Below are positions 1-13,700 of a DNA stretch of 64,000 nucleotides, in pieces. The notes under the pieces were generated by a model that saw nothing but the letters and a program-made list of their open reading frames with translations, did no database searches and had not been told where the DNA came from. Source of the DNA: Annulohypoxylon bovei var. microspora (taxonomy: Eukaryota; Ascomycota; Sordariomycetes; Xylariales; Hypoxylaceae). Location: positions 28,966 through 92,965 of the forward strand of contig MU405358.1 in assembly GCA_022836615.1 (NCBI GenBank). The letters run 5' to 3'. A program made the position numbers and the translations under genes. How positions within the stretch are numbered: position 1 is the first letter of the stretch; each line of letters begins with the position of its first letter.

Positions 1-399
1 GTAGCTCGTAAAGCCGTTCCGTTACCATTCGTAATTTAATTAATTAAATTAAACTTTTTTATAATTTAATTAAATACATTTACAAAACAAGTTTTATTAA
101 AAAGGGAGCATGTTCACAGCGATTAATTAACTGCATCATTTCTAAGGTAAAGCCTTTCAACCAATTAAACAATAAATCTCGACTTTCAAGGTAATCCGTT
201 CACGAAAAAATGGTTTTCGAGTTTTTCAAAAACGAAAAACTTGTTAAAAGCTGGCTCTCGCGCACGGACCAAGTGGGTGGCAGCCTTAACGGATTAATTA
301 CCTAAAGCAATTACGTAATCGACTCCATTTAATTCAATTGACCCTGATCTTCAACATAAATTATATAAGGAAAAAAAAACCCTTAATCTGGGGGATTTA

Positions 400-1150
400 A
401 TAACGGGTGGCAAAACGGGTGGTTTAACGGGAGGCTTAAGGGGTGGTATAAAGGGTAGTTCAACGGGTGACGGGGGGCTCAACGGGTGGCTAGGCCAGGG
501 GCTACACGGGTGGTTAAAAGGATGGTTAAGCCGGGGGTTAAAAGGGTGGCTGCAGGTGGCTACAGGTGGCTGGACAGGGGGTCGTACGGGTGGTTCAACG
601 GGTGGCTAAAGGGGTGGCTTCACGGGTGGCTTAAGGGGTGGTATAAAGGGTGGTCAAACCGGTGGATGGTTAGATAAGAGGCTTAACGGGGTGGCTTAAC
701 GGGGGTTTAACGGGTGGTTACACCGGGGGTTGAACCGGTGGTTTAAAGGGTGGCTAAACGGGAGGCTCGGTAGGTAGCTTAAGGGTTCGATAAGGGGTGG
801 TTAAACCGGTGGTTTAACGGGAGCCACACGGGTGGTTAGACCGGGGGTGGTTCATCCGGGGGTAGTTTAACGGGGGATTAACAGGGGGTTCATCGGGTGG
901 CTTAACGGGTCAACGGGTGGCAAAACGGGAGGCTCAAGGGGTGGATCGACGGGTGGTTAATCGGGTGTTTAGATCGGGGGAGGCTACGGGAGTTAGACAG
1001 GTGGCTAGACCGGGGGTTAGACCGGTAGTTTGAAGGGTGGCTAAACGGGAGGCCCGGCGGGTGGCTTAAGGGTTCGATAAGGGGTGGCTTAAGGGGTGGT
1101 TCAAAGGGTGGTTAAAGGGGAGCCTCAAAGGGTAGCTAGACAGGTGCGCG
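400..1150 (+). repeat. G-rich GGGTGG minisatellite in copy A
   Basis: A degenerate tandem array of 9-12 bp units, roughly GGGTGGCTTAAC or GGGTGGTTTAAC, with all G runs on the + strand. The 63-codon open frame at 486-677 is only the translation of this repeat (Trp-Leu-Lys-Gly type units) and is not a gene. Many closely spaced GGG/GG runs could allow G-quadruplex folding of the + strand (inference). Confidence 0.85.
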
Positions 1151-1186
1151 AACAGTGGTTTCGTCGCATGGTAAAAGAAACAAAAG

Positions 1187-1245
1187 TGGGAGATCGGGGA
1201 ATCGAACCATCGACCCCCGGTTAAACTCGGGATATTGTGCCACCC
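1187..1245 (-). other. tRNA-like module with box B (copy A)
   Basis: Read on the minus strand, a 59-nt stretch carries a box A-like TGGCACAATATCC, a perfect RNA polymerase III box B GGTTCGATTCC (complement of 1,198-1,208), and directly downstream a CTTTTG run (complement of 1,181-1,186) like a Pol III terminator. The T-stem and acceptor pair poorly and there is room for only one arm between acceptor and T-arm, so it is not a functional tRNA as it stands. It may be a tRNA pseudogene or the head of a SINE-like element. Confidence 0.4.
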
Positions 1246-4200
1246 AAAGGGGTGGCTTCGCGTTAAACTGAACGGGTTCAAGAATTAAGAGAAAATAAAC
1301 AATTAAGTAAATAACTTAAATAATTTAATGTTTTTAAAATTAATCCGTGCGTAAAAAGCTTTTATTTATTTTAAATAAAAATTCTTTATTTTAATTAATT
1401 AAAAGCTTTAACGTGTATAATATTTATAATATTAACCCACTTTTACAATAAAAACATTTAATTAAATCAAAGGTTACAAGGTTTTAATGTTTTTTTTTAT
1501 TTAAGAAAATTTCAAAATTTTGCTTTATAAAATGAAGTAATATAATACCCCTTTTAAAATCAAGTAATAAAACAATATAATACCACTTTTAAAATTAAAT
1601 AAAAAAACATAAAATATATAAGTTCCGACTTAAAAGCTTAATTTTATAAGAAAATAATAATTTATATTTTTATTATTTAATTATTTAATATTACATTATA
1701 TTTCATTATATTAATTTAACATTTAACTTATATATTAAACGTTAAAATTCATTTTTCATCGTGAATTTAATTTATATAAATTTCATAAATACCCATTTAT
1801 TAAATATATAATTAAAACCACACCTTAAATTCATTCCCGTTTTTAATAAAAAATAACGTAAAAAATTAAAATAATTCGTTAAAATATATCATTTTAATTA
1901 TAAACAATTAATTACATTTATTTCCTTTAACGTTTATAACACTTATAATTTATTTTATAATATAATTTATTATACTTATTATATTATTATTAATAATATT
2001 TAAATTAAAAATAAAAGGATTATTAAATTACATTTTTTAAAACTTAATTTTATTAATAATAATATTTTATTTTATAAATAATTTAAACTTATAAATAATA
2101 TTTTTCTTTTAAAGTAATATTTTTTCCACGTTTTAACACACATTAATAATATATTAATTCAATTATTATTTATTTTTAATATTTTATTAATAAAATATAA
2201 AAACTTTATATTTAATTATTTTTAATTTTTAAAAATGGTAATTCCCGTTTAAATTATCGAAGCTTTAAAAAGATTTATAAATTTAATTATTTACTTTATT
2301 TTATAATAACATTTATTTTCCATGCGATTTATTTATAACATTTTATTATATAATAATATATTTATTTTCGTTTTAAATATTTTATGTTATATTTTTAATA
2401 ACCTAAGGTTAATTCAAATCAAATAATATATGTAAATATCTTAAAAATGTAAAAGTGAAAAAAACTCATTTTACTTATAATAACATAATATATTTCCAAG
2501 GTAATATCCACTTTTTATAGGATTAAAATAACATTATTATAATGTTAAAACTTAATTTTAATAATATAGAAAAATATTATTTTATTACGTATGTTTTTAA
2601 CGCGTTAAATAAGTTTAAAAATATTAATATAAAAATATTTTAATTATATTATAATATTTTATATTTAAATATTCCACGGGTTTTAATGGAATTCCTTTTC
2701 GTTCGTTTTATTTAATTTATTTTCATTAATTTCGTTATTATGCTTTTTAATAATAATAATAATAATAAATTATATTTTATTAACCTTAAAAATAATAAAT
2801 ATAAACGGTGTATAAAAATGGTTTAAATGAAGGATTTTTTTAAGTTATTAATTAAAGTTATTAGAATTCGTAAAACATTAACTTTAATTAATAAAAAACG
2901 AAAATTTAATGAAATAAAGCGAATTTATTTATTACGAATTAATTAAATGAAATTAATTAAATAAAAACGTTTATATAACGAGATTAATTAATTTTATTTA
3001 ATGCACATAAATTAAATGGAATTAATTAAAAATAAAAATAAAGATTAAAAATATAGCGATTATTTTTTAAATAAAAAATTTAATTCCAATTTTAAGTTAT
3101 TTAAAAAAAAATCATGGTTATATTTAAATAATAAAAAAAATAATAATAATAATAATATAAAATATATTAAATTAAATATTAAAAATAACATTAATTATAT
3201 TATAAATTATATTTATTTAAATATAAAAAATAACCGTTTATATAATGTATACTATAATATTATATTAAAATTATTTTTATTTATAATAAATTTAAATTAT
3301 AATAATCTTTAATTATTTAATGATTTATAACCATTTTCATTTATATTAAATAACGTTATTAAATATTTAAATTTTTTTAAACTTAACTTTAATAAATATA
3401 CTCGTTAAAATATTATTATACGTTTTTTTACATTATATATTTTTAATTTTTTAATTCAATATAAATGCATGGAAAGTTTATTTATAATTAAAAATGTTTT
3501 TTTTATAAATTAAAATAAACATTTATAAGAATTATATATTTGTTTTTTATATTATAAAATTCTTTATTAAAAAAGTTATATTATAAAGTATAAGGTTATA
3601 ATCGTTTCGTATATAAAAAAACATATAAATAATTAATTAATAAGTTTATTAATCGGTTTATAATTAATTAATACTTAAGTTTAATAAAAGTAATTATATA
3701 AAAAAAACTTTAATGTATTTTTTTCTTTTATAATTTTTAACATTTAATAATTTATAAATAATTTAAATAAAAAAAACTTTTAAATAAAATGATTTTTATA
3801 ATACGTTGAAATTCGTAATTATATAACGATTTTAATTTCAATTATTAAAAAGGATTTTCATAAGTGTAACGTAATTTAACTTATTTATTAAAAACACCGT
3901 TAAAGCCCGGCTCGTAAAAATGGCTTAACGAATTAAATTAAAAACTCGAAACCGGGTCCTTTAAGTTTAAGGAAATTAAAGGGGCCGGAGCGGGCGAATT
4001 GTATTTAAAAGCGGCGCTAGGGCAATTACCTCGGGATCACCAATTATTGGTTCGGGGGCGTTTCCATTTAAACCGTTTAATTATATAAGAAACGGTATTT
4101 AAATGTATTAATTGTTTTAAAGAAACTTAATAAGCAATGGAATAAAGGCATTTAAAGTTATATAATTAATTAAAATAAAGCAAGTAAAGTAATAACGAAG

Positions 4201-4989
4201 TTAAATTATATAACAAGTATAAGGTTAATTATAAAACCATAAGTTAATAAAAGCTTTATTATATATTTTTATGGGTTAAAAGTACGTACCTTGGGGGTAT
4301 TTTTTAAATATAATCGTTAAAAAAAAATATATATTAATTATTCAACTTATTCCAATCGAAAAAACACGTTAATTTACACGATTTAATTTAAAGAAAAAAG
4401 TTAATTTAAATAATTAATAAATAAATTAATTATATTTAATTAAAAAATTAATTTAATTATTAAAATAAATTAAAAAAATGATTTTAAAACTCGCGATGTT
4501 AGCTTTTACCCCCATGCCTTAAATTTTTACGAAAAGTTATTATATCGAAATTTTTTTTTTTTTTAAAAATAATATCGTTTAAAATAAAAAAGTAAATGTA
4601 TTTTATACTTAATTTATGCCACGTTTTTACATCGTTTTATTAAATGTTAATTTAATTTTAATAAGTTTTAATTAATTAACGTTAAATCTTTAAATTATTT
4701 TTACCTTCGTTAATTAAATGAATTTTAAAGTTATATAAGTTTTAATTTAATACGATATTTTTTTACCGCGATTAATTAAATGCATCGCAACGATATATAA
4801 GTTTAAATAAAAGTTTATTAAATAATATTTAATAACTTAAAATTAATAAAACTTACATAAAGAAAAATTAATTACGTAAAATTATAATGGCTTATAATTT
4901 GTTTTTTTAAAAGTTAATTAATCACTTAAATTAAAGGTTTTTTTATTTATTAAAAGTTAAGTTTTTAAGTTATTAAAAATAAAAAAATC

Positions 4990-5990
4990 CCGTTATTTTT
5001 AAAGGGGTTATATCCATTGCTATTAATTAAATGTTTCTTATTAATGGTGGGTTAAGGCTAAACTTTTTAACCAATTAAATCAACAAGGTTCAAGTTTCGA
5101 AATGGTCCGTTCGCGAGTAATGGTTTTTTAACATGATTCAGTTTTTTAAAAACGAAAAGCTTATCAAAAGGTGGTTCTCGCGCACGGACCAAATGTGGCA
5201 GCCTTAATCAATTGATTATATAAGGCGCTTACGTAATTGACTCCTTCCAGTTCAGTTGACCCTGATCTTTAACACAGGTTATATAAGTAAGAAAAAACCC
5301 CTGATTTGAGAAGGTGGCCGAGGCGTTAAAGAAGTGGCTACGGGTGGTTACAGGTGGCTAAAAGGGAGGCTCAACGGGGGTTTAACGGGTGGTTCATCGG
5401 GGGATGGTTAGGTAGACGGGTGGCTAGACCGGGGGTTGAACAGGTGGTTCAACAAGTGTTTAAACCAGGGGTGGCTAAACAGGAGGTTTAAACAAGGGGT
5501 GGTTCAACAGGGGTTATATGGGAGGTTGAACGGGTGGTAAGACGGGTGGTAAGACGGGTGGTTCGTCGGGGAGTGGTTTAACGGGGGGCTTAAGGGGTGG
5601 TATAAGAGGTGGTTTAATAAGATCTACACAGGTGGTTCAACAAGGGTTACACAGATGACTCATCAAGGGGTATACAAGTGGCTAAAGGGGAGGTTATACA
5701 GGTTATTTAATGGGGAATAAACAAGTTATTCAACGGGGAGTAGATGGGTGGCTAAACAAGAGGCTTAGTAAGGGGGTGGTTCAATAAATGATTAAACAAG
5801 AAGCTTAAAAGGAGGCTTAAAGGGTGGCTGCACAAGTGGGCAAGGGCCGAACGATCACGTACCCAGCTGGTGGTGAGCGGTTTCGTCGCATGATAAAAGA
5901 AACAAAAATGCAAGACCAGGGAATCGAATCATCAACCCTTGGTTAAACTTTGGATATTGTGCCACTTAAAGGGATGGCTTTACATTTCAA
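4990..5990 (+). repeat. Dispersed repeat, copy B (G-rich core)
   Basis: Second copy of the repeat at 70-1,285. The left arm spans about 5,010-5,300, the GGGTGG-type core about 5,330-5,850, and the right arm about 5,870-5,990. The core is more eroded than in copy A, with many GG-to-AG or GA changes. The stretch starting near 5,306 reads TGGCCGAGGCGTTAAAG, close to the D-arm/box A of fungal Ser or Leu tRNAs, but no matching 3' half follows on that strand. No coding capacity is recognisable. Confidence 0.75.
5909..5967 (-). other. tRNA-like module (copy B)
   Basis: Counterpart of 1,187-1,245 in the second repeat copy. The box A-like TGGCACAATATCC is intact on the minus strand; box B has one G-to-A change (GATTCGATTCC). 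A T-rich run again follows at the 3' side. Conservation of position and boxes in both copies shows that the module belongs to the repeat. Confidence 0.4.
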
Positions 5991-8900
5991 TGTTAACACA
6001 ATTTTAAAAAGGTAGCCTTATATCACGCTTCACATTACACTTTAAGTTATTATAATGTATAATTAAAACAATTAAACAAATATAACCAATGCATATTAAT
6101 AAATATTTTAATTAATTAAAAGAATTAACTTTAATTTAATAAAATCATATTATTAAATATCCATTTTTTTAATATATATATAAAATTTTAATATAAATAT
6201 ATAAAACTTTTATAAATACTTAAATACAAAGGTTTTGTATTTTTTTTTAAAGCTTAATAATATTTTTTTTTCTTTAAAATTTAATAATTAACCATTATAA
6301 TTTAAAATATTTCATTATTTTTTTTTTTTTAAAAAATATAATATAAAAAAAAAAAATTTACATAATTCAAAACCTTAATATTTTAACCTTCGTATATATG
6401 CACGATTTTATTAAATATATAAAACTTTCTTTTCTTTTTTTTTAAAATACATAAATATATACTTTTTTAAGACTTTTTCATTTTAAATATATAAATACAT
6501 TATTAAAATAAAAAATAATAAAATCACTTTAATAATTAACTTTTTAAACCCGTTTTTTTTTAAATTATATTTATTTTAACCACTTATCTTATTATTATTA
6601 TATCATTTAAATAATAACCATTATTAATCATTTATTTTTATACATCATGAATTTTAATCGTTAATTAAACTTTATAATAATAATATAAAATATAATTAAT
6701 TTATTAAAAAAATTTTCATTATATTAAAACTTACTTATAATTAATTAAAATTAATAAATTTTAATTACTTTATAAAGTATATAAATTAATATTAACATTA
6801 TTAAAAGTAATATAAATATTTTCAAAAAGCTTTTTTATTATTAATATTTTTTTAATAAATATTATTACCTTTAAAAAAGATGTTATTATTTTTAAATAAA
6901 ATGTTATTATTATTAACATTCGCTTTAATAATTTTAAAGGAATTATTATTATTATTAACATTTATTTTAATAAACTTAAAACTCGTATCCAAGCTTTATA
7001 AATGTTTTAAATATATTCAATTATTTGTTTATTAATATATTAATTAAAAATTTATTATAAAGACGTTAATTTAATTACGCGTTTATGTAATAATAATATT
7101 ACATTATTAAATATTAAGTTAAAACCACTTCGATTAATATTAAATAATTAAATTATTAAAAATTTCATAACATTTACATTAAATATTAAAGTTTTTAATA
7201 ATACGAAATTATATAATAATATTATAATAAATATTTATATTTTATTAAGTTTTAAAATTAACGAATTATTACAAGCTTTAAGCTTAAATATAATAAGGAA
7301 TGTTAATATAAAAAAGCAAAGGTTATTATAAACATACGGCATTATTCTTTTCCGTCATTAAGAATTAAAATTAAATAAATAAATAAATAAATAAGTAAAT
7401 AATAAATAATAAATAAGTTTTTAAATAATTAAATATTAAATTTTTAAGTTTTTAAATTTAAGTATTAATTATTAAGTTTTTAGGTTTAAGTATTAAATAT
7501 TAAATATTAAGTTCTTAAATTCTTAAGTTTTTAAGTTTTTAAGTTCTTAAATTTTTAAATTTTTAAATATTAATTATTAAAGTTTAATATTTTTTATTTT
7601 TTAAAATATTAATATAAAAAAATATTTAAGTAATATATAAATGCATACCATTTAAAGTTATTTTAATGCATTAAATATATTTATTTTTTTTTTAATTTTT
7701 TTTTTTTTTAAAAAATATAATTTAATAAAATTATCATTAATTTTATTAAATATTCCATTTTAATGTTTACTTACCTATTAAATAATGTTTAATCCATTGT
7801 ATGCGTCCCACACATTAATGATATTTTTCTTTACATATAAATCCCCATAAAAACATATATATTCTTAACGCCCACCCCGCGCACATCGTTAATTTACTTT
7901 TAAAAAAATTCCACCCGTTTTTATACTTATTTATATACCCTCCCTTTTCTCCCATTTTTATTCTTTCATTATCCCGTTAAATTTTTTATAATTATATATT
8001 TAAATAAATTTTGTAAAACGCTTTCGAATAAGTTAAGTTATATCCTTAAAAAATTATTAAATGAATGAAATATTATATTAAAAGTTAAGTGCATTTAAAA
8101 GATATTAAATAAAATAACCCCGTTACACCTTTTAATGTATATAAACAAAACATGGGTTAAATTAATTAAGTTAAAATAATCCATTAATACTTTAGTTTTT
8201 TATACAAATTATATTTAAATATGAAAATAATAAATCACGTTATGTTATATATAATACCGTGTAATATATTACAATATTTTATGGTTATATAAACATATAA
8301 ATTATTAACTTTTAATTTTAAATAAACGTAACCTTATATAACACAAGCCACACAAAGCCACATAAAGCCACAAAGCGCCTTTTGGTTAATAAAACCTTTT
8401 TATTATTAATAAAATAAATGTATTTTTTTTTTACATTAATTAAAAAAATGGATTTAAAACTTTATTATAAACCTTGTTATTACCTTTTAATAACCCTTTT
8501 TAACTTAATTATTAAATTTAAAGGGTTAAGGGATTATTTTTCATTTAATTTAAAACGTAATAACTTAATTAATTCATTAAATAAATAAATAAACTTATAT
8601 ATATAACCTTAAGTTTTAAAAATATAAGATAATTAATTAATGAAAATAATAATATATAATAAATAAAAAATTTTTAATCGTATTATATAATCGTTCGTTA
8701 ATTAATAAAACGTAAATCGCCATTTTTTAAAATTAAATAATAAAATAATATTATCCATTTATTTATCTTTTATATGTAAATCTTTTATAATAATTAAACT
8801 TAAAAAACCTTAATTATTAACAAGTGTTATTTATATAATTAAAAGGTTTTTTCAAAATTTAAAACCTTAAAGTCCTTTAATTTCCTTCTAAGTTTATTAT

Positions 8901-9780
8901 AAAATTCTTCGGGAATTATTCCATTAATCGTCCTAAAAGTTTATGCCTAATATTAAGTTATAAAATCGCCTACATTACTTAAATAAGTCGCATTAATTAT
9001 TAATTAAATAATTTTCCGTTTCTTCGTTAATTTATTATTTAATAAAAAATAATTAACGATAAAAAATATAAAAAATAAATTATTTAATAAGTTAAATAAA
9101 TTATTTAACACATTAAACCGATTATTATTAACGGCTTATAAAGTGGCAATTAGAATTTTAATAATATTAATAAATAAAAACATGTTATTTATAAAATTTT
9201 CTTCCGTATTTAATAATTTAAGCGCTCGTGGATTTAATTTTACCAAAGGTTTAATTATAATATTTTCCGTAATTAAATCCAACTTTTTAATTTTTAACGA
9301 AACAATAAGTTATTTTCTTATTATAATTAAATTTATATTATTAAATGAAAATGATTTTTCTTTAATAAATACCGATTATTACCCTTTTTTAATTAATCCC
9401 GGCGAATTGTTTTGTTTTATACGTTTAAGTTTTTATAATAAAAAAAACCATTTCTTTCTTTATGTAATAATCATGATATTTAAAAACTTATTTTTATTTA
9501 ATATATTAAAAATAAAGTTAATAAAAATCCGTTTTAAAAAAATAATTACATTTATAATAAACATAATATTTTATTAATATATATTAATGATATATAAAAT
9601 ATAAATAAAGTTTTAATATATTTAACTTACCATAACATTATGTTAAATAAACCGCCGTAATATTTTTATAAACTTTAAACATATAAATTAATTTAATAAA
9701 ACATGCTCATATTCATATTAATTAAAGAAAAAATCATTATTTAATTCTTTATTTCGAAAAGTTTTTCCCTTTAATTATAT

Positions 9781-9960
9781 AAATAAAATAAAGAAAAATA
9801 AAAAATGCCTTTTCTTTATTAACATAAATAAAATAAAAGAAAACAAAAAAAACTTTTTTTTCGTTAATATAAATAATATAAAAAAAAATAAAAAAAGCCT
9901 TTTATTTATTAATATAAATGGAATAAAAAAAAATAAAAAAAGTTTTACTTTTAATCTTAT
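9781..9960. repeat. 45-bp tandem repeat, four copies
   Basis: Units begin near 9,781, 9,826, 9,871 and 9,916, exactly 45 bp apart. Each has an A-rich AAATAAAATA-type start and a CTTTTNTTTATTAA-type end, with mostly transition differences between units. Non-coding. Confidence 0.75.
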
Positions 9961-10737
9961 AATTAAAAGGGCAATTTGCTTTTAATATATAATCATATAA
10001 ACGATATAAATCTTGTTAATTATGCCGTTAAATAATTTAAAAAGCATCGTTTCGTTATTAAATAATATACCCATTATTATATTTTTATAATCTTTAAATT
10101 ATATTAATTTAATATTAAAATACGACGATACTTTTATAAAAAAAATAAATTCCATTTTATAATTAACTTGCATATAAATTTACTTTTTGTTAAACCCATA
10201 TTTCTAAACGATATCGTTAATAAACCATTCATGTAAAGTGCGAAAAGTTTGCTTTTTAATGTAAAAAATTATAACATCCATTATCTTTAAAGCATATTTA
10301 TTAAATTAATCTTAAATTTAACTTCGATTTAACTTACATTTCCTAAATTTAATTATTAACACGAACATAACCTTTTCGCCATTCCCATTAATATAATATT
10401 AATATAAATATATATTAATTCTTAATTTAATTATTATATTATATCGATTAAAATAAAGTTATTACGTTACCCTTAATTAAACATTTACTTTTTTAACGTT
10501 ATTATAATCATTTAATATGCCCATGGTAACCAAGTTATTATTAATTAATAAATAATTATTAAAAATAAATGGGATTGGATTAATATAAAGTTACACATAT
10601 CGAAACACATTTTAATAAACATTTAAAAAGTTACTTAAATTGTAATATAAAGCAGTTTAAGGCTTAAGAAGAAACTTAAGAAAGGACTTAAGAAAGGACT
10701 TAAAAAAAAAAAGCTTAAAAAAAAATTTAAAAAAAGG

Positions 10738-10785
10738 TAATAAATAAAGTAATAAATAAAGTAATAAATAAAACGGTAAATAAAA
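10738..10785. repeat. 12-bp AT tandem repeat
   Basis: About four units of GTAATAAATAAA. It lies just after a degenerate AAAGGACTTAAG-type array at about 10,655-10,735. Simple low-complexity sequence. Confidence 0.7.
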
Positions 10786-13700
10786 TAATAAATTAAATTA
10801 TAAATTTAATAATTCTTTAAATCTTTTACATTTTTCCTTCCATTAATTAATAACGAGGTAATAAAAAGGTAGCTTATAAAAAAAACAATAAATAAATTAA
10901 TTAAAATTAAAGAACTTAATAACCTTTATATAATTTATATTTAATTTCATATAACATATTTTAAATAACACCCATTTAATATTTTCCTTAACCATTTTAA
11001 TAAAATAAATCGTTTTAATATAATTAAGTTTAATTAATATAAAAAAAAAAAAAAATAAAAAATAAAAAAAAAGGGGGTAGGATAAATTAAGTATATATAA
11101 AACTTACACATATAATAAAACCATTTAAAAAAAAATACAATTATATTCATATATAAGTATATTATAATTTTCTTTTACCATTCCATGCGCTTTTAATAAT
11201 TTTACATTCCATATTATTACGGAACACTTTTTTAAATTAACATTCTTAATAATTATTATTTAATATAAAACGCCATTAATTAACATAAATTAATCGTTAT
11301 AAAAAACGCATTTAATATTTATTAAAACGGTTAATTAAACAGATTTAAACCACTTTAATTATATAAGTAATTAATAAAATATAAAAAATAAAAATTAATC
11401 GTTATATTAAATTTACCATTTATTTATAATAAAGTTATTAAAGATAAACCATATATAAATAAATATTAATAATATTATAAAACATTATATATTTTTTATC
11501 TTTTCATTACCTAATCAACCTTTTTCGTTAAATAAAATACATATTAAATATTTAAATAAATAACTTATAAAATCGAATTTTTTATTATTATTAAACATTA
11601 TTCTTCGCATATAAACTATTTTTAATGACGTTTTTTTTTAACTTTAATATAACCATAAAAGCCTTAATAAACACCAAAAGCACCTTTTTATTTATAGCTG
11701 AGAAAATTTTAATAAACGTTGTAAGGTGTGATTTAAAGGATTTTTCATTAAAATCTTAATATTAATAAACCCGTACTTTTTTAATTATTTATAAAGTAAC
11801 AAGCTTATTATTATAACCGGTTATAATTTCCAGGGGTAACCAGATGATTAACTAATAAAAAAGAAGAAAATAATATTATATAATTATTATAATTTAAAAG
11901 AATCTTAAAATAATTTCCGTTAAACGTTTCGTAATAACTTTAATACACAAGGTATTTAATTTTAAATTAGGTTAAAAATAAGTTAAATCAATACTTAAAT
12001 TTAGATTCATATTAAATTAAAGCCTTAATTTAAAACATTAAATCGTTAGATATTTATTAATTATTATGGTTATTACTATAAATATAACGTGGCGGAATAC
12101 ACCGGCGGTTTTTATTTACATTAATAATAAATTTAACCATTAAGGAGGTTAATAATAATTTTTAAAAGCTGAAAAATCTTTTTAAATAATAAATAATTAA
12201 ATACTTAAATAATATAACATATATTTCGTTAAAGATTTTTCACAATGTTTTAAAAATGTTTTTAAACCACGTTAATAATGTTGAAAAAACCGATAAGGTT
12301 AATTTTTAACCTCATAATAAAATTAATAAAAGTAAATTATTAATTATTATTTAATTTAATGATTTAATTACATATTATATTAAATTAAAAAATAATTATA
12401 TATTATTAATATGTATTAAATGAATAATTAAACAATTAAATAAATGAATGAATAAATATAAGGGAAAGGTAGGTAATTTTTAATAAAATAATATAAACGT
12501 TTTATATATATATGAATTTAATAATAAACAAAATAATTAAAAAGTTAAATGAAATTTAAGCTCATATTAAATAAATTGTTAATTTATTAAAGTTTAATTA
12601 TAACTTAAAATAATACTTTTTTACCCTTGAAAAATAATAACGTACGTTAATTAGAAAAGAAAAGAAATAATAAAATTACGAATAAACGGTTTAAGTATAG
12701 TTTAATAATGTTAATATTAAATAGGTTAAAAATGTATTCTTGGATTGTATTGAAAATGGCTTAGAAACAAATTAAGAAAAAGAGAAAAATCTAAATCTTT
12801 TTTTAAAACATTTTATATAAAAATGGTTTTAAAGTATATATAATAGGCTTTTAATAAATCTAATAAGTTAAAGGATTAACGATGTAATTTTAAATTATAT
12901 AATAGTTAAATTCATATTAAGTTTATATTAAAATTAATTTAAGAAATTACGTGTTTATTTAAAGTCATGTTTTCGACGTTTAAGAAATATAATATTAATG
13001 TTTTAAAGATATAAAATCATTTAAACATGTTAATTTATTTTAATATTAATTTTAAAGGGATTATATATTTTATTAAAATTAATTTAAAATTATATCCGTA
13101 TAATGTAAGCAGTAAGGATGAGGAAATTAAATAAAAAGGATTTAAAAAGTTTATTATAAATATAATATTTAAAATAAATATTAAATTTTTTTGTAAATTT
13201 TTATATTAATTAATTAACATTATATAATTAATTTTATTTTAATTAAAAAAAAAGCTTTAAAATTAATATTTTTTAATTAATATTATACATGAAAGTTTTA
13301 AAAGACTAGTTTTAAATTGGTTTAAAATTGGTTTAAGGAAAATTAAAAATAAGTTTTAAATTAATTTAAATAAAGGACTTAAATAACAATGTTAAGTTTA
13401 TTACTAACCTTACATTTACATTAAAATTTATTATTATGAATATGTAAATTTAAAAATATTTATAAATAACCTTTTAAATTAATTTAGGAACGATTTTTAA
13501 TATAATTGAATAAATATTATAAAGCTTATATTATTATATTAAAAGGATATTAAAAATAAGAAAAAGAAAACATTAATAAAAAAGTTGTGGAATAAAATGC
13601 TTATGTAAATAATAAGCTTAATTTATGTTTAATTTAAAATTAATTTTTATTTATATTTATTTAATTATAAATTATTTCACGTAATTACTTAACTTTATTA

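Larger units (their letters stand above)
70..1285 (+). repeat. Dispersed repeat, copy A (G-rich core)
   Basis: This stretch matches 4,990-5,990 in order and orientation. A shared left arm (about 100-390) includes the phrases CTCGCGCACGGACCAA and TTGACCCTGATCTT; a G-rich minisatellite core follows; a shared right arm (about 1,160-1,265) includes TTTCGTCGCATG and GATATTGTGCCAC. The copies differ mainly by C/T and G/A changes, as expected from RIP, and in core length. I recognise no coding sequence, so the family is unidentified. It could be a non-autonomous element or a subtelomeric or pericentromeric-type repeat. Confidence 0.75.

Noticed and set aside
486..677. 63-codon frame with Trp-Leu-Lys-Gly repeats
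   Set aside because: It is only the translation of the GGGTGG minisatellite; the other strand and copy B give similar repeat peptides without a conserved frame.
1066..1281. 71-codon minus-strand frame
   Set aside because: It runs through the right arm and minisatellite of repeat copy A; no family resemblance, and the frame is not kept in copy B.
6770..6961. Ile/Leu/Lys-rich frame in AT-rich DNA
   Set aside because: Composition only reflects ATT/TTA triplets; no conserved features.
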